A stretch of DNA of 18,352 bases, from positions 1 to 18,352 of the forward strand of contig DXDV01000015.1 of NCBI GenBank assembly GCA_019115345.1, in the 5' to 3' direction. The notes below the pieces were generated by a model. The model saw only the letters and a list, made by a program, of their open reading frames with translations. It made no database searches and had not been told where the DNA came from. Made by a program: the position numbers and the translations under genes. Below, piece by piece: positions 1 through 5,406 of this stretch (position 1 is its first letter; the number at the start of each line of letters is the position of its first letter). Source of the DNA: Candidatus Intestinimonas stercorigallinarum (GTDB taxonomy: Bacteria > Bacillota > Clostridia > Oscillospirales > Oscillospiraceae).

Positions 1-26
1 GCTACTTATTTTACCTCTTATGAACG

Positions 27-54
27 AAAAAGCCCAGCTTATGCTGGACTTTTT
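27..54. terminator. Bidirectional terminator-like hairpin
   Basis: Arms 27-38 and 43-54 pair over 12 bp with one mismatch (C33/A48) around a TTAT loop. The outer part is A5/T5, so each strand ends in a T-run. It probably ends transcription of a gene to the left of the window. Confidence 0.7.
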
Positions 55-64
55 CGACAGGCTG

Positions 65-99
65 AGGACTGCCGTCCCCAGGGACGGCAGTCCTTTTTT
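65..99 (+). terminator. Rho-independent terminator
   Basis: A perfect 14-bp inverted repeat (65-78 with 81-94) is followed by a six-T run at 94-99. The stem is GC-rich, and the innermost pairs would open to make a loop. It follows the hairpin at 27-54 closely, giving a tandem terminator for an upstream plus-strand gene whose coding region is outside the window. Confidence 0.85.
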
Positions 100-145
100 A
101 CGTACTTTTCCGGGGAAGGAACCGGAAAAAAACCGGAAAGTTGCA

Positions 146-174
146 TTGCGCCGGCATCAAAATGGTGCTATGAT
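146..174 (+). promoter_or_regulatory. Putative sigma-A promoter with no sense gene
   Basis: TTGCGC (146-151) and TATGAT (169-174) are separated by exactly 17 bp. The -10 matches consensus at 5 of 6 positions and the -35 is mediocre. Transcription would start near 181, at the left edge of the palindrome at 181-208, and would run antisense through the four-helix-bundle gene. No convincing plus-strand coding region follows. Confidence 0.45.
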
Positions 175-180
175 ACGTTC

Positions 181-208
181 ATGATATAGAACATTTGTTC
201 TATATCAT
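181..208. promoter_or_regulatory. Perfect 28-bp palindrome, LexA/SOS-box-like operator candidate
   Basis: ATGATATAGAACA and its exact reverse complement TGTTCTATATCAT flank a 2-bp spacer (TT). The core GAAC-N4-GTTC fits the Bacillota LexA (DinR) box, for which CGAAC-N4-GTTCG is the described consensus. It is AT-rich, has a loop too short for a good terminator and lacks a T-run, so an operator is more likely than a terminator. It overlaps the stop codon of the minus-strand gene (205-207) and sits at the expected start site of the promoter at 146-174. That LexA binds here is an inference. Confidence 0.5.
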
Positions 209-567
209 GAATGGGACGGACCGGAGGAGTGGCCGCCTTTGGCGGTGCGGAGAGAAGAGATCAGGAGCTTTTTCACCTCAACGCACTGTGCAAGGACCGT
301 CCGATCGGAACAGTAGCCGCTCTCCAGGAGCAGCTCCAACCAGTATTCACTCTCGGCACATTCTTTCAGAGAGATCTGGAGCTTGGCGATAAAGTCCGCC
401 CGGCTGTGGGCATAGAAGGCCTCCCGGATGTTGGCGCCGACGCTGGTACCGGAGCGGAGCAGCTGATTGGTCAGCACCGTCTCACGGCGGGAAGCACGGA
501 TCTCATTGCAGAGCCGGATGATGGAGAGGGCGAAGGCTTTGGACTTGTCCTGAAGCGGGCTGGACAT
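205..567 (-). CDS. Four-helix-bundle protein (S23/IVS family)
   Basis: This 120-residue protein matches the small four-helix-bundle family (TIGR02436 type, related to proteins encoded in 23S rRNA intervening sequences). Features seen are the LRSGTSVGANIREA motif after helix 1, followed by the SRADFIAKLQISLKECAESEYWL segment, which is typical of the family, and a final amphipathic helix. The molecular role of the family is poorly known; some members sit in rRNA introns or beside retroelements. I chose the ATG at 565-567 because GGGAGG lies 8 nt upstream. An in-frame TTG at 595-597 would add ten residues but has no comparable site. The gene stands alone between a LexA-like palindrome at its 3' end and the tRNA-derived repeat upstream. 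Family assignment is good; function is unknown. Confidence 0.85.
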   Translation of the reverse strand: MSSPLQDKSKAFALSIIRLCNEIRASRRETVLTNQLLRSGTSVGANIREAFYAHSRADFIAKLQISLKECAESEYWLELLLESGYCSDRTVLAQCVEVKKLLISSLRTAKGGHSSGPSHS

Positions 568-629
568 CGGCAGGACCTCCCAAAAGGTGAAAGGCAACTT
601 CTTTCTTCTTCACTTTTATTTCTTACCTT

Positions 630-727
630 ACCAAAAATCCTGAAAATCAGGGGAAGGGAAGGAAGAGTGAACAGTGAAGAAGGAATAAGGAAAAATCCTG
701 AACGCTGACGCATTCAGGATTTTTGGT
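630..727. repeat. 15-bp inverted repeat upstream of the four-helix gene
   Basis: ACCAAAAATCCTGAA at 630-644 is the exact reverse complement of 713-727. The right copy spans the junction between the terminator at 691-724 and the tRNA-Tyr-like end. The left copy also forms a small CCTGA-AAA-TCAGG hairpin at 639-651. No gene is visible between 568 and 863, and this stretch appears to consist of pieces of tRNA end and terminator. Confidence 0.6.
691..724. terminator. Bidirectional terminator hairpin next to a tRNA-Tyr remnant
   Basis: A perfect 12-bp stem (691-702 with 713-724) closes a 10-nt loop. The arm ends are A5/T5, so it can act on either strand. On the minus strand it directly follows the CCA-bearing tRNA-Tyr-like fragment, the same arrangement as the intact tRNA and its terminator. 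Confidence 0.75.
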
Positions 728-821
728 GGAGGAGGGTGGATTCGCTTTTCTGCGGAAAAGCCACGCCGGTTGCGGCGCGCCACCGGCGCACCGCCAAGAG
801 CCGGCTTTCGAATCCACCCTC
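724..821 (-). repeat. tRNA-Tyr 3'-end duplication folded into a palindromic element
   Basis: Bases 724-744 are identical over 21 nt to 864-884, which are the CCA, discriminator, acceptor 3' strand and part of the T-arm of the intact tRNA-Tyr. The inner 13 bp (732-744) recur inverted at 809-821. Inside lie a hairpin with CTTTTC/GAAAAG arms (745-760), an AAAGCC/GGCTTT pair (757-762 with 803-808) and a GCCGGT/ACCGGC pair. The whole would fold as a branched fold-back of about 90 nt. It looks like a tRNA-derived small repeat or an attachment-site footprint, and no ORF in it is credible. Confidence 0.7.
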
Positions 822-828
822 GCAAAAG

Positions 829-862
829 AAAAACGGCAACCCCTGACGGGGTCACCGTTTTT
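829..862 (-). terminator. Terminator of the tRNA-Thr/tRNA-Tyr unit
   Basis: Arms 829-843 and 848-862 pair with two central mismatches around a 4-nt loop. On the minus strand the stem ends in TTTTTCTTTT. It begins 1 nt after the CCA of tRNA-Tyr. Confidence 0.8.
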
Positions 863-863
863 C

Positions 864-948
864 TGGTGGAGGAGGGTGGATTCGAACCACCGAAGTCGAC
901 GACAACAGATTTACAGTCTGCCCCCTTTGGCCACTCGGGAACTCCTCC
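864..948 (-). tRNA. tRNA-Tyr (GTA)
   Basis: Read on the minus strand, the gene runs from acceptor GGAGGAG through a D-arm with GAGTGGCC, the anticodon loop CTGTAAA (anticodon GTA), a long variable arm (class II), and T-loop GGTTCGAATCC, to acceptor CTCCTCC, discriminator A and an encoded CCA (864-866). Length is 82 nt plus CCA. Only a hairpin lies between it and tRNA-Thr, so it is probably expressed from the tRNA-Thr promoter. Confidence 0.97.
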
Positions 949-967
949 ATATGAAGTTGGGGACCCG

Positions 968-988
968 AAAAAGTGCGGAGCACTTTTT
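968..988. repeat. Terminator-like hairpin between the two tRNAs
   Basis: A perfect 9-bp inverted repeat (968-976 with 980-988) has a GGA/TCC loop and A5/T5 ends. It lies inside the 120-nt spacer between tRNA-Thr and tRNA-Tyr. It could be a partial terminator or a processing landmark for the dicistronic precursor. I see no promoter between it and tRNA-Tyr. Confidence 0.55.
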
Positions 989-1068
989 GGGGAGAGGAAG
1001 AAGGAGACCACGGATATGGAGCTTTCGGCGCAAGCCGGAAGCGGAATGGAGTGGGCTTCTTCTGACGA

Positions 1069-1144
1069 TGGAGCTGGTGGACGGATTCGAACCCCCGACC
1101 TGCTGATTACAAATCAGCTGCTCTACCAGCTGAGCTACACCAGC
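1069..1144 (-). tRNA. tRNA-Thr (TGT)
   Basis: On the minus strand the acceptor GCTGGTG pairs with CACCAGC. The D-arm carries TAGCTCAGCTGGTAGAGCA, the anticodon stem GCTGA/TCAGC encloses loop TTTGTAA (anticodon TGT), and the T-loop is GGTTCGAATCC. The CCA is encoded (1069-1071). It is the first gene of the unit and lies about 33 nt after the -10 box. Confidence 0.97.
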
Positions 1145-1177
1145 GTATCGGACTCTAGCTCGTCCGCAGCGACGTTT

Positions 1178-1206
1178 ATTCTACCAGAAAGGAGTGGAGT
1201 TGTCAA
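1178..1206 (-). promoter_or_regulatory. Strong sigma-A promoter for the tRNA unit
   Basis: On the minus strand TTGACA (consensus -35, 1201-1206) is followed after 17 bp by TAGAAT (1178-1183, 5/6). The start site would lie about 25 nt before the mature 5' end of tRNA-Thr, as usual for stable RNA genes. Confidence 0.9.
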
Positions 1207-1245
1207 CGGAAAAATGAAAAATCCCGCAAATTTTTTAGGAGGAGC

Positions 1246-1446
1246 ATGAGAGGAGAGAGAAGAATTCGGGCCCGTCCCCTCAGGGACGCGCAGCGGGCCA
1301 GACCGGCGGCCTACTGCCGGCGCTGCGGCGGCGAGCTGTACCGCTACGACCCCGTCCTCCCGGAGGGCGGGGGACGGCTGTGTCCGGTCTGCGCCGGAGA
1401 ATCAAAACGGTTGGAGGACGAGAGAGCGAGCGATGACGTTATTTGA
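1246..1446 (+). CDS. Small zinc-ribbon-like protein
   Basis: This 66-residue basic protein has two CxxC knuckles, C24/C27 and C46/C49, the usual spacing of a four-cysteine zinc ribbon. The N-terminus is very arginine-rich. AGGAGG ends only 3 nt before the ATG at 1246, which is tight, but no better in-frame start is visible. It overlaps the next gene by 14 nt in a different frame, suggesting coupled translation in a three-gene unit that ends in a sigma-70 region-4-like protein. I do not recognise a family. Metal binding is inferred from the cysteines; nucleic-acid contact is only a guess from charge and context. Confidence 0.65.
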   Translation: MRGERRIRARPLRDAQRARPAAYCRRCGGELYRYDPVLPEGGGRLCPVCAGESKRLEDERASDDVI

Positions 1447-1663
1447 ACTTTCCATTGAGTACCGCGCCCAGGCGGAGGTCCTGCGGACCCGCATTCGGGA
1501 GCTGCAGACCCGGCTCCCGGAGCTGGAGCCGGATCAGAGGAGCACCATGGAGGCCAGGCTCCGGATGCTCACCGCCATGTGGCGGGAGGCCAGAGACCTG
1601 GCTGTTTTCTGTGAGCGCTACTATGACAGGGGGTATCGCCGCAATGGCAGATATACGATATAA
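1433..1663 (+). CDS. Small helical protein, unknown function
   Basis: This 76-residue protein is predicted almost wholly helical: acidic/basic heptad-like stretches (RAQAEVLRTRIRELQTRL, then MEARLRMLTAMWREARDL) suggest a helical hairpin or coiled coil, and the C-terminus is basic and tyrosine-rich (YYDRGYRRNGRYT). The start codon overlaps the zinc-ribbon gene by 14 nt and the stop lies 20 nt inside the following gene, so the three genes are packed like one translational unit. A weak GAGAG precedes the ATG. I recognise no family. It could be a partner of the downstream region-4-like protein, which is inference from packing alone. Confidence 0.6.
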   Translation: MTLFELSIEYRAQAEVLRTRIRELQTRLPELEPDQRSTMEARLRMLTAMWREARDLAVFCERYYDRGYRRNGRYTI

Positions 1664-2000
1664 GCGAGGCCGAGGCTGTTCCGCCGATATGGCCGCCTAC
1701 ACCCGGGAGATGGCCGGCGACAACGGCGGTCAGCTGGACAAGCTGCGGGAGAACCTCTCCAAGGCCCTGCGGCAGGACGTGACCGACCGCCAGCGGCAGA
1801 TCCTGCTGCTCTACTACGGCCAGGGCCTGAACATGCGGCAGATCGGGGAGCGGCTGGGGGTGAACAAATCCACCGTCTCCCGCACCATCCAGCGGGGCGA
1901 GGCCCGGCTCCGCCGCTGCCTGCGATACGGCGCCGAGGCGCTGCTGGAGGGGGAGGAGGAGGCCGTCCTCCACCCTCCCAGACGGCAGACGGAAAAATAG
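1644..2000 (+). CDS. Sigma-70 region-4-like HTH protein
   Basis: This 118-residue protein contains one recognisable domain: residues about 43-95 form a sigma-70 region 4 / sigma-factor-like helix-turn-helix, with TDRQRQILLLYYGQGLNMRQ, then IGERLGVNKSTVSRTIQRGE. There is no region 2, so by itself it cannot be a normal sigma factor and is more likely a DNA-binding regulator. The open frame extends upstream to 1443, but that part is a shadow of the previous gene. The ATG at 1644 follows AGGGGG by about 10 nt and gives a sensible N-terminus. It overlaps the upstream gene by 20 nt and precedes the rpoN promoter by about 46 nt. The acidic C-terminal tail (EGEEEA) is unassigned. Confidence 0.75.
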   Translation: MADIRYKRGRGCSADMAAYTREMAGDNGGQLDKLRENLSKALRQDVTDRQRQILLLYYGQGLNMRQIGERLGVNKSTVSRTIQRGEARLRRCLRYGAEALLEGEEEAVLHPPRRQTEK

Positions 2001-2046
2001 AACCGGGTTTTGGCGGACTTCAACAGAGCTTTTGCCCAAGCTGAGA

Positions 2047-2075
2047 TTGTCTTTTTCCCTCGAATTTGATATACT
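2047..2075 (+). promoter_or_regulatory. Promoter of rpoN
   Basis: TTGTCT (2047-2052), a 17-bp spacer and TATACT (2070-2075) form a good sigma-A promoter. The expected start is near 2082, about 28 nt before the rpoN ATG, so rpoN need not depend on the upstream small genes. Confidence 0.75.
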
Positions 2076-2109
2076 AATATAGTTGGTATGCCATAAGGGG
2101 GGCAAAAGC

Positions 2110-3474
2110 ATGGAACTCAATATGTCAATGAAGCAGACCCAGACGCTGTCTCCACAGATGATGCAGTCCATGGAGATCTTGCAGATGGGCTCCCAGGAGC
2201 TCCTGGAGTACATTGAAAACCAGGTCCAGGAGAATCCCGTGCTGGAGATGGAGGAGAAGTACGGCGGCCAGGACGAGGCCTCGGTCCTCCAGCGGAAGCT
2301 GGAGTGGCTGGAATCCACCGACGCACAGAACCGGGTCTACCACCAGCAGGACAGCGAGGATGACGGGAAGGACCCCATCTCCAACTACGGCAATGCCGAC
2401 GAGACCGAGGAGAACCTCTATCTGTATGTCCTCTCCCAGCTCCAGGTGATGGACCTCCCCCCGGACGTGCTGGCGGCAGGGCGCTTCCTGGTGGAGTCCC
2501 TCAACCAGAACGGCTGGCTGGACGAGCCCTTGGAGGACCTGGCCGTCCAGATGGAGCGGCCCATAGAGGTGGTGGAGCAGGCCCTGGCGGTGGTCCAGAG
2601 CCTGGAGCCCGCCGGCGTGGGCGCCCGGTGCCTCTCCGAGTGCCTGGTGCTCCAGCTCCAGCGGCGGCATGAGGACAGCGCCCTGGCCATCGCCATCGCC
2701 AGGGACTATCTGGAGGCCCTGAGCAAGAACCGCTACGGCCTCATCGCCAAGGCCCTGGGCGCCTGCCAGGAGGAGGTCTACGCCGCCTGCGAGCTCATCC
2801 GGAGCCTCAATCCCCGGCCGGGCAGCGGCTTTGCCGCCCGGGAGAACCTCATCTACATCAACCCGGACATCTTTGTGGTCAACTTCCCCGACCACTTTGA
2901 GATCCTCACCAACGACTACTTCTTCCCCAGCCTCCATGTGAGCAGCTACTACTGCCGCATGCTCAAGGACAGTGAGGACAGCGAGGTGAAGGAGTACCTC
3001 ATGGGCAAGGTGCGGCAGGCCAAGTGGGTGGTGCGCTCCATCGAGCAGCGCCGCTCCACCCTCCTCCAGTGCGCCGAGCACATCCTGGAGCTCCAGGAGG
3101 ACTTCTTCCGCCACGGGCCCGGCCACCTCAGGCCCATGTCCCTGGCCGACATCGCCCAGCGGGTGGGGGTCCACGAGTCCACCGTCTCCCGGACGGTGAA
3201 GGACAAGTACATCCAGTGCGCCAGCGGGGTCTACCCCCTGAGCTATTTCTTCTCCCGGGGGCTCAAGGGCAGCGCCGACGCCGCCTCCCCCGACGCCGCC
3301 AAGGCCCTCCTCAAAAAGCTCATCGCCGGAGAGGACAAGAAAAAGCCCTTCTCCGACCAGAAGCTCTGCGAGCTCATGAGCCGGGAGGGCTGCGAGCTCT
3401 CCCGCCGCACCGTGGCCAAGTACCGGGACGAGCTGGGCATCCCCAGCACCACCGGGCGCAAGCAGTACGAGTGA
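2110..3474 (+). CDS. rpoN: RNA polymerase sigma-54 factor
   Basis: This 454-residue protein is full length for sigma-54. Region I (residues 1-50, including MKQTQTLSPQMMQSMEILQM) contacts enhancer-binding activators and holds the polymerase closed. It is followed by an acidic linker, the core-binding domain, a helix-turn-helix (LADIAQRVGVHESTVSRTVK) for the -12 element, and the RpoN box SRRTVAKYR near 431-439 for the -24 element. The start ATG at 2110 follows AAGGGGGG at about 7 nt; a TTG at 2083 lies at the transcription start and is unlikely. The HAD gene follows after 33 nt, so both probably share a transcript. No AAA+ sigma-54 activator is encoded in the window, so its regulon cannot be read from here. 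Confidence 0.97.
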   Translation: MELNMSMKQTQTLSPQMMQSMEILQMGSQELLEYIENQVQENPVLEMEEKYGGQDEASVLQRKLEWLESTDAQNRVYHQQDSEDDGKDPISNYGNADETEENLYLYVLSQLQVMDLPPDVLAAGRFLVESLNQNGWLDEPLEDLAVQMERPIEVVEQALAVVQSLEPAGVGARCLSECLVLQLQRRHEDSALAIAIARDYLEALSKNRYGLIAKALGACQEEVYAACELIRSLNPRPGSGFAARENLIYINPDIFVVNFPDHFEILTNDYFFPSLHVSSYYCRMLKDSEDSEVKEYLMGKVRQAKWVVRSIEQRRSTLLQCAEHILELQEDFFRHGPGHLRPMSLADIAQRVGVHESTVSRTVKDKYIQCASGVYPLSYFFSRGLKGSADAASPDAAKALLKKLIAGEDKKKPFSDQKLCELMSREGCELSRRTVAKYRDELGIPSTTGRKQYE

Positions 3475-3507
3475 CGGAAGGACACACACAAGGAGCGTTA
3501 TGCCAGC

Positions 3508-4182
3508 ATGAACTATCAAGCCGTGATCTTTGACTTTGACTACACCTTGGGGGACGCCACCGACGCCATCTACGCCGGCTTCCGCCACGCCTTTTCCTCC
3601 ATGGGCCTGCCTGTGCCCGAGCGGGAGGCGGTGCGGCGGACGGTGGGGCTGCCGGTCCAGGAGGCGTACAGCCTCCTCACCGGGGACCGGGACCAGACCC
3701 GCCGGGAGACGTTTTACAGCCTCTTCCATCCCGTGGCCCGGGACATGCAGGCCAAGGGCGTGGTGGAGCTCCTCCCCTACGCCCGGGAGCTGCTGCGGGG
3801 GCTGAAGGAGGCGGGGGTCCCCGCGGCGCTGGTGAGCACCAAGAACACCGACTCCCTCCGGGCCGTCCTGGCCGTCAAGGGGGTGGAGGACTGCTTCGCC
3901 TACGTGGTGGGGGGCGACCGGGTGACCCGGCACAAGCCCGACCCGGAGGGACTGCTGTGGGTGCTCCGCCGGCTGGAGCTGCCGCCGGAGTCGGCCCTCT
4001 ACTGCGGGGACACCGTCATTGACGCCCAGACCGCCGCCTCCGCGGGGACGGCCTTCTGCGCCGTCCTCAACGGCACCACCCCGGCGGAGGCCTTCCAGGA
4101 CCTGCCCCACGTCCACATCGCCCCGGACCTGGCCGACCTGGGCCGGTATCTGGGCCTTCCCGCCGCCGGCGGCTCAAAATAA
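3508..4182 (+). CDS. HAD-family hydrolase (phosphoglycolate phosphatase-like)
   Basis: This 224-residue cytoplasmic phosphatase of the haloacid dehalogenase superfamily, subfamily I with a helical cap, resembles Gph and PpaX. The catalytic set is complete: D9 and D11 in DFDYT (motif I), S110/T111 in VSTKN (motif II), K143 in HKPDPEG (motif III), and G167-D168 with D172 (motif IV). The exact substrate cannot be read from sequence; phosphoglycolate, pyrophosphate or a sugar phosphate are possible. AAGGAG lies 12 nt before the chosen ATG, which is long. It is closer (4 nt) to an out-of-frame ATG at 3500 that encodes only MPA and stops in TGA overlapping this start, so reinitiation may be used. 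A terminator follows directly. Confidence 0.9.
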   Translation: MNYQAVIFDFDYTLGDATDAIYAGFRHAFSSMGLPVPEREAVRRTVGLPVQEAYSLLTGDRDQTRRETFYSLFHPVARDMQAKGVVELLPYARELLRGLKEAGVPAALVSTKNTDSLRAVLAVKGVEDCFAYVVGGDRVTRHKPDPEGLLWVLRRLELPPESALYCGDTVIDAQTAASAGTAFCAVLNGTTPAEAFQDLPHVHIAPDLADLGRYLGLPAAGGSK

Positions 4183-4195
4183 CAAAATTGGCCAC

Positions 4196-4232
4196 GCGCC
4201 GCCCCCTCTCTCGGGGGCGGCGCTCTTTTTTT
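4196..4232 (+). terminator. Terminator of rpoN-HAD transcript
   Basis: A perfect 11-bp GC stem (4196-4206 with 4213-4223) and a T-rich run at 4224-4232. The run overlaps the first TTTACA element (4230-4235). Confidence 0.92.
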
Positions 4233-4425
4233 ACAAAGTCGGCGGAGGACTTTACAGAAAAAGGGGGCATCCGATGACGGGATCGCCAGTTTAGAGGGGA
4301 AAACCCGGGGCAAAATAGACGAAATGAGAAATGTAAAGTGGACGGCCCAGGAGGGATTTTACAAAAAAAGAGGAAAAAACGCGGCCTTACAAAGACTTTA
4401 CAAACCTCAGGAGGAGGACTTTACA
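4230..4425 (+). promoter_or_regulatory. Array of PhoP-box (TTTACA) elements
   Basis: TTTACA occurs at 4230, 4251, 4358, 4397 and 4420, CTTACA at 4386, and an inverted copy (TGTAAA) at 4332. 4386 and 4397 are exactly 11 bp apart, the spacing of direct repeats bound by PhoP dimers in Bacillus. 4397 to 4420 (23 bp) and 4230 to 4251 (21 bp) are near two helical turns. The last copy begins 15 bp before the -10, overlapping the place where a -35 would be, as expected for activation. The 328 bases between the HAD stop and pstS hold no gene; they hold the terminator and this regulatory region. Confidence 0.8.
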
Positions 4426-4434
4426 AAGTCCCGG

Positions 4435-4440
4435 TATACT
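4435..4440 (+). promoter_or_regulatory. -10 box of the PhoP-dependent pst promoter
   Basis: TATACT at 4435-4440 has no recognisable -35 at 17 bp upstream (that position reads GGAGGA-like sequence). This fits an activator-dependent promoter driven by the Pho boxes. The start would lie near 4447, leaving a leader of about 64 nt with a small GTTCC/GGAAC inverted repeat at 4448-4460. Confidence 0.7.
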
Positions 4441-4510
4441 GAAAACTGTTCCTAGGGAACCAAGTGAGCTCAAAACCAAATTACCGAATGGATTGGAGAA
4501 TGAGATCAAC

Positions 4511-5386
4511 ATGAAGAAGACACTTTCTCTGCTGCTTTCCGCGGCCCTCTGTGTGAGCCTGTTCGCCGGCTGCTCCGGCGGCAGCGCCGATACCCCCGCT
4601 CCCGAGTCCGCCGCTCCCGCCACCCAGCCCGCTGAGGAGACCACCACCCTCTCCGGCACCGTCAACACCGACGGCTCCACCTCCATGGCCGACGTGATGG
4701 CCGTCCTGCAGGAGACCTTCCGCGAGGCCCAGCCCGACATCACCGTCAACTACACTGGCTCCGGCTCCGGCGCGGGCATCGAGAACGTCCTCAACGGCTC
4801 CGTGGACATCGGCCTCTCCTCCCGCGCCCTGAAGGACGAGGAGAAGGAGCAGGGTGCCGTGGAGAACATCGTGGCCCTGGACGGCGTGGCCGTGGTGGTC
4901 AACCCCGCCAACACCGTCTCCGACCTGACCGTGGAGCAGATCGCCCAGATCTTCAAGGGCGAGATCACCAACTGGTCCGAGCTGGGCGGCGAGGACCTGG
5001 AGATCGCCGTGTACGGCCGTGAGGCCGGCTCCGGCACCCGGGGCGCCTTCGAGGAGATCGTGGGCGTGGAGGACGCCTGCGCCTACACCAATGAGTACTC
5101 CTCCACCGGCGACGTGATCGGCGCCGTGGCCTCCAACCCCAACGCCATCGGCTACGCCTCCCTCTCCGCCGTGGATGAGAGCGTCACCGCCGTGAAGGTG
5201 GGCGGCGTGGAGTGCACCGAGGCCACCGTGGCCGACGGCAGCTACGCCATCCAGCGCCCCTTCGTCATGGTGACCGTGGAGGGCAAGGAGCTCTCCGCCG
5301 AGGCCCAGGCCTTCCTGGACTACGCCATGAGCCCCGAGGTGGCCGACTACATCGCCGCCGCCGGCGCTGTTTCCCCCAACGCCTGA
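4511..5386 (+). CDS. pstS: Phosphate ABC transporter substrate-binding lipoprotein PstS
   Basis: This 291-residue PBP-like protein captures inorganic phosphate outside the membrane. It has a signal peptide with lipobox LFAGC (lipidated C21), a short Ala/Pro/Glu linker, then phosphate-binding motifs: DGSTSM near the N-terminus, TGSGSGAGI, the loop REAGSGTRGAF, and SSTGDV. The ATG at 4511 is chosen because it starts the signal peptide. An in-frame TTG at 4493 would add a charged extension. The only SD-like GGAG is 12 nt away, and an 8-codon frame (4488-4514) ends in a TGA overlapping the start, so translation may be coupled. It is first gene of the pst operon behind the Pho boxes. Family assignment is firm. 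Confidence 0.96.
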   Translation: MKKTLSLLLSAALCVSLFAGCSGGSADTPAPESAAPATQPAEETTTLSGTVNTDGSTSMADVMAVLQETFREAQPDITVNYTGSGSGAGIENVLNGSVDIGLSSRALKDEEKEQGAVENIVALDGVAVVVNPANTVSDLTVEQIAQIFKGEITNWSELGGEDLEIAVYGREAGSGTRGAFEEIVGVEDACAYTNEYSSTGDVIGAVASNPNAIGYASLSAVDESVTAVKVGGVECTEATVADGSYAIQRPFVMVTVEGKELSAEAQAFLDYAMSPEVADYIAAAGAVSPNA

Positions 5387-5406
5387 GATCATAAAAGGTG
5401 CAGAAT

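Noticed and set aside
211..708. Plus-strand 165-codon frame after the palindrome
   Set aside because: It is opposite the four-helix-bundle gene, whose family motif is clear. No family or SD supports the plus frame, although a plus-strand transcript remains possible.
628..1249. Several open frames over the tRNA genes and fold-back element
   Set aside because: They translate tRNA-Tyr, tRNA-Thr and the repeat between them. Phrases such as GGFEPP in them come from the T-arm sequence; no SD supports them.
2125..4116. Very long minus-strand open frame (about 660 codons) opposite rpoN and the HAD gene
   Set aside because: It is low-complexity (Gly/Leu/His/Val/Glu) translation typical of antisense of GC-rich codons, with no SD or family motif, while both plus-strand genes have full catalytic or functional motifs.
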